Below are positions 56,558-64,000 of a stretch of 64,000 nucleotides of DNA, piece after piece. The position numbers and the translations under genes were made by a program. The DNA is from Latrodectus hesperus (lineage: Eukaryota; Arthropoda; Arachnida; Araneae; Theridiidae): assembly GCA_037975125.1 (NCBI GenBank), contig CM075852.1, forward strand, positions 16,877,319-16,941,318. The letters run 5' to 3'. The notes beneath the pieces were generated by a model. That model searched no databases, was not told the DNA's origin, and worked only from the letters and a program-made list of their open reading frames with translations. Each line of letters begins with the position of its first letter. The stretch's first letter is position 1.

Positions 56558-57536
56558 CCCCTTGCCAGTGTCGCCCGAATTCAGTTCGGGCAATTACTGC
56601 GTGCAGTAATTGCGATGCCGGAACTGAGTTCAGGCGGAAGAAAAAATAACGTTTCTATTTTGTGAAGTCCGAACTGAGTTCGTTTCTACTTTAGGATACT
56701 TAATTCCCTATTTTCTTAATAAATGACACAAGTGGTCCTAATTTTTTACCAATTCCAACGTTGGTTCTGAAGGTAGTCCATGACTAAAACAAAACTATGG
56801 GAGGTGATGTTAAAGTCGATCAACATCTTACAGACTTCCCGGTTGCTAGAAAAGGAGGTAAAAAATATTACTAAAAAATTATTTTCCATATCCTACACAA
56901 GGCGTTAAATAAATAGCTCCTTTATTTGGCATACTTCAGGAGGAGGTGCGAAAAATATGAACTTCAGAAAATCAATTGTTGAACTAAATAAACCAAATGT
57001 TCAACTACCAGGACCATTGCGTCCTAGTGTAAGCTTACTGCGCCTCACAGATCGACACTTTCCAGAACACATCCCATCAATGAGGAAAAAATCTAATCCA
57101 ACCAGGCAGTGTTTTAGATGCTGTCGTAAAACCGATGAACAAGGGAAGAGAATAAGGCATGAGACAAGAGTTTATTGTTAAAAGTGCAATACATAGGCTT
57201 TTGAGCTGTACCTTGTTTAGGGAGTATACCATACTGTAAGAGAATTGTAAAATTTATTTATTGAAAATCATATTGTTGTGTTTTTATATTATATTAGTTA
57301 TATTTAGCTTCAAAATTTCGTTTAATTTGCTCAATACGAATAACAGGTATGTGGCATCAATGTCTTTATGTGTATGTAAAAATTATATTTATAGTAGTTA
57401 TTGTATTTAAAACTTTATTTTTGTAATAAAAAAGCATTTTCTAACTATTATAATAATATAAGAATAAAATTAAGCAGTCAAAAGAATTTTCCATTTTTTG
57501 GTCCATTTTTCTGAAATATATGTCACAGTTAAGGGG
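56558..57536 (+). mobile_element. internally deleted piggyBac element, 979 bp, TTAA-flanked
   Basis: Flanked by TTAA at 56,554-56,557 and 57,537-57,540, with CCCCTTGCCAGTGTC at the left and CCCCTTAACTGTGAC (reverse complement) at the right. Just inside the left end is a subterminal palindrome GCAATTACTGCGTGCAGTAA. The plus strand keeps only the transposase C-terminus in more than one frame: GGDVKVDQHLTDFPVARKGG (about 56,800-56,860), then an open frame 56,957-57,181 with LLRLTDRHFPEHIPSMRKKS and RQCFRCCRKTDEQGKRIRHE. The last is the Cys-rich finger typical of piggyBac C-termini, ending prematurely. The catalytic Asp region is deleted, so the copy is non-autonomous. Confidence 0.85.
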
Positions 57537-57639
57537 TTAAAATTTTAAATTAAATTAAATTGCATAAATTAAATTAAAAATTTTAGTAAATTTTTTCATT
57601 TAATTGAAGCACAAAGTAAGATGAAAATCACTTAATTAA

Positions 57640-57791
57640 TGGCAAGAAAATTGTGCGACTGGAGACCCGTTGGCAGAAGATGCTGGATTCCGATGGTGAT
57701 TTGATGAGGACAAACTATAGACTACACTTTCTGTAGGTCATTTTCTTTTGGGTCATCAGAAATGGCAAGAACCTCCTTGTTTAGCTTGTAA
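57640..57791 (+). pseudogene. mariner transposase C-terminus and 3' TIR
   Basis: The plus strand gives VRLETRWQKMLDSDGDLM, like the RW-KC-D--G-YF-E end of mariner transposases. The downstream terminus, reverse complemented, reads TTACAAGCTAAACAAGGAGG then TTCTTGCC. It aligns with the 5' terminus at 54,130 (TTACAAGGTAAACA..GTTCTTGCC), suggesting one mariner split by later insertions. Confidence 0.55.
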
Positions 57792-57799
57792 TTTTTTTC

Positions 57800-58930
57800 T
57801 GTTACAGGTTATTTTCCAGATAAGAATGTTATTACGCGCGCGATTTTCTTCGTGATGAGACGAGGATGTGAACGTCCGGATTAGTTTCCATCGAAGCAAA
57901 CATTTTATTCACAACTCTTTCAATCACAATGGCTACAGCTTGAAGAGGTCTTATGATACAGAATCTTCCCTCCTAGCTCATTTACATCTAGGCTTAGGCA
58001 GGAAGTTTCCAAAACAATAAGCCTATGGAGTAACTTGTCTCGTAATCGACTTCAAAAACATTGGCGTATGTTTTGCTGTCAAATATATCACTAATTCCTC
58101 AAAAGTACCGACAAATTTTGCTGTCATTAACATAACAGACTTATTTCTCATTTCTGAAAAACAGTTATTTGAGTAGAATATGCGTTTTGTTTGGACATTA
58201 ATTTCCAAAATGAAACAAGTAATTAATGTAAAATAAAAGACTTAAACACAAAAATATTTACATTATTTGCATTTTTTCGCAATAATATTGTATGTAAATA
58301 ATTTTGAAATTAATGCTTCCTTCGTATGGCGATACGTACTAGAAGAGATTTTCCATAATCTGAAGAAATATTTATTTTAATTTTATCGGTTATTTTTATT
58401 AAAATTTTGAACAATATTTGCGTTATATTAACAATTAGTCTTTTGTTGTAAAGAAAAATTTGTCTGAAGCAAACTAATTTATTAAACTTTTACATCCAAT
58501 CAGCGTTAAGATAGAGCGAGAACCCAGAGTTCAGCAGAAGAATGTGCACATTCTTCTATTCATTCGAATGATTCTTTTGTATAAGCTGTTCTTCTGAAAT
58601 AAATTTTTATAATCATTCATAAAATTTCTCTAGAAAATAATGTAAAAATCTGAAAAGTAAGTGAAGTTTACTTAATTTAAAAATTTGCTTCGATAAGAAA
58701 CGAATGAAAATTTATTAAATTTTAATCAGGAAGTATTTAGAAATACATTTGAAAGTTTTCTTATGTGATGCAGTTTCAATTTATTATTTATCAAAGTGAC
58801 TCAAAAGTGATTTTATTCTGTAAATTTTCAATGTTATAAATTAAATGCAATTATAATTAAGCTTGTTGAAAGTGTCAGCTGTGCTTCCTGCTTAAAACGT
58901 TGATGAAATGCATAAAACAAATCATGTCCC
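57800..58930. other. intergenic before the satellite, nothing recognised
   Basis: AT-rich with a somewhat GC-richer part at 57,830-57,960. No gene or repeat was assigned. Confidence 0.5.
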
Positions 58931-58934
58931 AGAT

Positions 58935-61900
58935 GAAATATAGGCGGTTTTTTAAAAATGCCCAATGGATATACAAATAAATGATTTCATTTAGTAGTAA
59001 ATTACATTCCTAGACAAACTGTGGTATTCATTTTATTATATAAAATATAATTTAAGTGAACAATAAGTTTTTTTGTGTAGTGCACCAATATGGCGCTGGT
59101 GACTTCTGATTCTCGCTAAGATTGATTTCAAAATTCCCGTATATCTTATTCAAAATTATCTTACTCTCATCAAAATCTCATCTTCTTTTTGTGCAGTGAG
59201 CGCATACGGTGCGGGTGACTTCTGATTCTTGCTTAGATTGATTTCAAAATTCCCGTATATCTTAACAAATGTCCAATGGATATACAAATAAATGGTTTCA
59301 TTTAGTAGTAAGTTATATTCCTAGACTAACTGTGGTATTCATTTTATTATAAAAAAATATACTTTAGGAGATTAATGATATTTTGTGTGGTGCACCCATA
59401 TGGTGCGGGTGACTTCTGATTCTCGCTTAGATTGATTTAAAACTTCCCGTATACCTTAAGAAAGACCGTTTGGTTATACAAATAATTGGTTTCATTTAGT
59501 TGTAAATTACATTCCTAGACTAACTGTGGTATTCTTTTTATTATATAAAATATAATTTAGGAGAAAAATGAGTTTTTGTGTATTGCGCCCATATGGTGCG
59601 GGTCACTTCTGATTCTCGCTTAGATTGATTTCAAAATTCTCGTAATTCTCAAGATGTGCTTAATGGATATACAAATAAATGGTTTCATTTAGTTGTAAAT
59701 TACATTCCTAGACTAACTGTGGTATTCTTTTTATTATATAAAATATAATTTAGGAGAAAAATGAGTTTTTGTGTATTGCGCCCATATCGTGCAGGTGACT
59801 TCTGATTCTCGCTTGGTTGATTTCAAAATTCCTGTATGTCTCAAGAAATGCCCAATGGATATACAAATAAATGGTTTCATTTAGTAATAAATTACTTTCC
59901 TAGACTAACTGGGGTATTCATTTTATAATAGAAAATATAAATTAGGAGAAAAATGAGTTTTTGTGTAGAGCAACCATTTGGCGCGGATGACTTCTGATCC
60001 TCGCTTAGATTGATTTCTAAATTCCCGTATATCTTAAGAATAGCCGAAGGGATATACAAATAAATGATTTCATTTAGCATATACAAATAAATGATTTCAT
60101 TTTATTATATAAAATATAATTTTGAATAAAAATGAGTTTTTGTGTAGTGTGCGCATATGGAGCGGGTGACTTCTGATTCTCGCTTAGATTGATTTCAAAA
60201 TTTCTGTTTATTTTAAGAAATGCCCAATGAATATACAAATAAATGGTTTCATTTTGTAGTAAATTACTTTCCTAGACTAACTGAGGTATTCATTTTATTA
60301 TATAAAATATAATTTAGGTAAAAAATGAGTTTTGTGTAGAGCACCCATATCGCGCGGATGACTTTTGATTCTCGCTAAGATTGATCTCCATATTCCCGTA
60401 TATCTTAAGAAATGCCCAATAAATATACAAATAAATAGTTTCATTTATTGTAAATTACATTCCTTGACTAACTGAGGTAATCAAAATTCTTGTATATCTT
60501 ACGAAATGCCCAATGGATATACAAGTAAATTTTTTCATTTAGTAGTATATTACATTCTGAGACTATGTGTTGTTTTTAATTTATTATATAAAATATAATT
60601 TAGGAGAAAATTGAGTTTTTGTGTAGGGCGCCAGTATGGTGCGGGTGACTTCTGATTCTCGCTTAGAATGATTTCAAAATTCATGTATATCTTAAGAAAT
60701 GCCCAATGGATATACAAATAAATGATTTCATTTAGTAATAAATTACTTTCGTAGACTAACTGTGGTATTCATTTTATTACATGAAATATAATTTAGGAAA
60801 TAAAGAGTTTTTGTGTTGAGCACCCATATGGTGTGTGTGACTTGCGATTCTCTCTTAGATTGATTTCTAAATTCCAGTATATTTAAGAAATACCCAATGG
60901 ATATACTAATAAAAGGTATCATTTAGTAGTAAGTTACATTCCTAGACTACATGTGGTATTTATTTTATTATATAAAATAAATATTGGAGAAAAATGAGTT
61001 TTTGTGTAGTGCGCCAATATCGTACGGGTTATTTCTGATTCTCGCTAACATTGATTTCTAAATTACCGTATATCTTAAGAAATGCCCAATGGATATACAA
61101 ATAAATGGTTTCATTTAGTAGAAAATCTTTCCTAGACTAACTGTGGTATATATTTTATAACATAAAATATAATTTAGGAAAAAAATAAGTTTTTGTGTAG
61201 TGCGCCCATATGGTGCGGGTGATTTCTGATTCTCGATTAGATTGATTTTTTGTATTCCCGTATATCTCAAGAAATGCCCAGTGGATATAAAAATAAATGG
61301 TTTCATTTAGTAGTAAATGACTTTCCTAGACTAACTGTGGTATTAATTTTATTACATAAAATATAATTTGGGAGAAAAGTGAGTTTTTGTGTAGAGCACC
61401 CATTTGGCGTGGATGACTTCTGATCCTCGCTTAGATTGATTTCAAAATTCCCGTATATCTTAAGAAATGCGGAATGGATATACAAATAAATGATTTCATT
61501 TAGCAGTAAATTACATTTCCTGACTAACTGTGGTATTCATTTTATTACATAAAATATAATTTAGGAAAAAATGAGTTTTTGTGTAGTATGCCCATATGGT
61601 GTGGATGACTTCTTATTCTTCTTTAGTTTGATTTCAAATTTAACGTCAATCTTAAGAAATGACCAATGGATATACAAATAAATAATCTCATTTAGTTGTA
61701 AATTTTATTCCTACACTAACTGTGGTATTCATTTTATTCTATAAAATATAATTTAGGAGATAAATGTGTTTTTATGTAGTGCACCCTTATGGTGCGTTTG
61801 ACTTGCGATTCTATCTTAGATTGATTTCAAAATTCATGTATATCTTAACGTATGCCCAATGGACATACAAATAAATGGTTTCATTTAGTAGTAAATTACA

Positions 61901-64000
61901 TTCCGAGACTAACTGTTGTATCATTTTATTTTATAAAATATAATTTAGGAGAATAATGAGTTCTTGTGTAAAGCACCTATATGGTGCGTGTGACTGGCAA
62001 TTCTCGCTTAGCTTGATTTAAAAATTCCCGTATATCTTAAGAAACGCCCTTTGGTTATACAAACAATTGGTTTCTTTTAGTAGTAAATTACATTTTTAGA
62101 CTAACTGTGGTATTTATTTTATTATATAAAATATAATTTAGGAGAAAAATGAGTTCGACTATATGCTGCGGCTGACTCCTGATTCTCTCTTAAATTGATT
62201 TCTAAATTCCTGTATATTTTAAGAAATGCCCAATGGATGTACAAATAAATGATTTCATTTAGCAGTAAATTACATTCCTAGACTAAGTGTGGTATTCATT
62301 TTATTATATAAAATATAATTTAGGTGATAAATGCGTTTTTGTGTAGTGCACCCATATGGTGTGTGTGACTTGCGATTCTCTCTTAGATTGATTTCTAAAT
62401 TCCCGGATATTTAAGAAATACCCAATGGATATACTAATAAAAGGTATCATTTAGTAGTAAGTTACATTCCTAGACTATATGTGGTATCTATTTTATTATA
62501 TAAAGTAAAATTTGGAGAAAAATGATTTTTTGTGTAGTGCGCCAATATGGTACGGGTGATTTCTGATTCTCGCTTAGATTGATTTGTAAATTACCGTATA
62601 TCTTAAGAAATGCCCAATGGATATACAAATAAATGGTTTCATTTAGTAGAAATTACATTCCTAGACTAACTGTGGTATTCATTTTATTATATAAAATATA
62701 ATTTAGGAGAAAAATGAGTTTTTATGTAGTTCGACTATATGCAGCGGCTGACTCCTGATTCTCGCTAAAATTGATTTCTAAATTCCTGTGTATCTCAAGA
62801 AATGCCAAATGGATATACAAATAAATGATTTCATTGAGCAGCAAATTACATTCCTAGACTAATTATGGTATATATTTTATAACATAAAATATAATATAGG
62901 AGAAAAATAAGTTTTTGTGTAGTGCGACCATATGGTGCGGGTGATTTCTGATTCTCGATTAGATAGATTTTTAAATTCCCGTGTATCTCAAGAAATGCCT
63001 AATGGATATACAAATAAATGGTTTCATTTAGTTGAAAATTACTTTCCTAGACTATCTGTGGTATTCATTTTATTAAAAAAATATAATTTAGGATAAAAAT
63101 GAGATTTTGGGTTGTACGCGCATATGGTGCGGATGACTTCTGATTCTTGCTTAGATTGATTTCAAAATTCCCGCCAATCTTAAGAAATGCCCGATGGATA
63201 TACAAATAAATGTTTTAATTTAATAGTAAATTACATTCCAAGACTAAAATTGGTATTCATTTTTTTATATAAAATATAATTTTTGAGAAAATGAGTTTTT
63301 GTGTCGTTCGCCTGTATGGTGCGTGTGACTCGTGATTCTCGCTTAGATTGATTTCTAAATTCTTGTATATCTTACGAAATGCCCAATGGATATACAAGTA
63401 AATGGTTTCATTTAGTAGTAAATTACATTCCGAGACAATATGTGGTATTCATTTTATTATAGAAAATATAATTTAGGAGATAAATGAGTTTTTGTGTAGT
63501 GCACCCATATGTTGCGTGTGACTTGCGGTTCTCGCTTAGATTAATTTCAAAATTTCTGTTGATCATAAGAAATGCCTAATGGATATACAAATAAATGGTT
63601 TTATTTAGTAGTAAATTACTTTCCTAGACTAACTGTGGTATTCATTTTATTACATAAAATATAATTTAGGAGAAAAATGAGTTTTTTCGTAGTGGCCCTT
63701 ATGGTGCGGGTGACTTCTGTTTCTCGCATAGTTTGATTTCAAAATTCATGTACATCTTAAGAAGTGCCCAATGGATATACAAGTAAATAATATCATTTAA
63801 TAGTAAATTACATTTCTAAACTATAATTGGTATTCATTTTTTATATTAAGTATAATTTAGGAGAAAATGAGTTTTTGTGTAGTGCGCCTATATGGTGCAT
63901 GTGACTTGTGATTCTCGCTTAGACTCATTTCAAAATTCTTGTATATCTTACGAAATGCCCAATGGATATACAAGTAAATTTTTTCATTTAGTAGTATATT
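58935..64000. repeat. satellite array, about 190-200-bp monomers, to window end
   Basis: About 25 tandem diverged monomers. Landmarks in each are AATGGATATACAAATAAATG, ATTCCTAGACTAACTGTGGT, ATATAAAATATAATTTAGGA, GAGTTTTTGTGTAGTGCGCC and ACTTCTGATTCTCGCTTAGA. Spacing is mostly 192-194 bp, sometimes near 202. The first unit carries an insertion of about 120 bp near 59,130-59,210, and two units have internal deletions (about 60,050-60,100 and 60,470). Some variant monomers recur, for example ATACCCAATGGATATACTAA at 60,891 and 62,419 (1,528 bp, about eight units), suggesting partial higher-order structure. Short frames in it are artefacts. Confidence 0.95.

Noticed and set aside
59892..61485. Three similar short minus-strand frames as a small gene family
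   Set aside because: They are chance frames in successive satellite monomers.

Overview
The window is AT-rich, intron-containing animal DNA. The gene content, the SINEs with tRNA-like heads and the mixture of mariner/Tc1, hAT, piggyBac, Jockey-like and Gypsy remnants suggest an arthropod, most likely an arachnid such as a spider. That is inference; nothing here fixes the species. Only two genes are convincing. Most of the rest is a record of transposon insertion at different ages.

Region by region. 1-10.4 kb: the last four recognisable coding exons of UTP14 (small-subunit processome factor), plus strand, stop codon at 10,317; the first of them has a frame break in a T6 run. Its introns hold two hAT-related pseudogene pieces, a piggyBac N-terminal remnant and two foldback hairpins. 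10.4-14.1 kb: a hAT-type MITE, a possible promoter/first exon, and a 1,199-bp hAT-type element with a perfect 27-bp terminal inverted repeat and a perfect 8-bp target duplication. 15.1-17.0 kb: a decayed Gypsy gag-protease-RT. 19-24.1 kb: one old Jockey-like LINE on the minus strand, broken by at least two later insertions. 24.5-35 kb: SINEs of several families, a (TA)n tract, mariner, Tc1 and piggyBac remnants. 36.4-38.9 kb: a head-to-tail array of a tRNA-derived SINE, period exactly 275 bp. 39.4-46.4 kb: a second hAT MITE copy, more SINEs and two LINE 3' ends.

47.69-49.34 kb: an intact open frame for a secreted, cysteine-free, N-glycosylatable 547-residue protein with a dibasic cleavage site and weak internal repeats; I do not recognise its family. 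50-58 kb: SINEs, hairpins, and a mariner whose two ends (54,130 and 57,791) now enclose Gypsy RT, a SINE and a TTAA-flanked internally deleted piggyBac. 58.9-64.0 kb: a satellite of roughly 190-200-bp monomers that runs off the right edge.

How things relate: UTP14 and the secreted-protein gene are unrelated in function as far as can be seen. Several SINE families share 3' tails ending in (CAA)n, and one LINE remnant ends in the same kind of tail, suggesting mobilisation by related LINE machinery. No bacterial-type operons, CRISPR arrays or ordinary tRNA/rRNA genes are seen.
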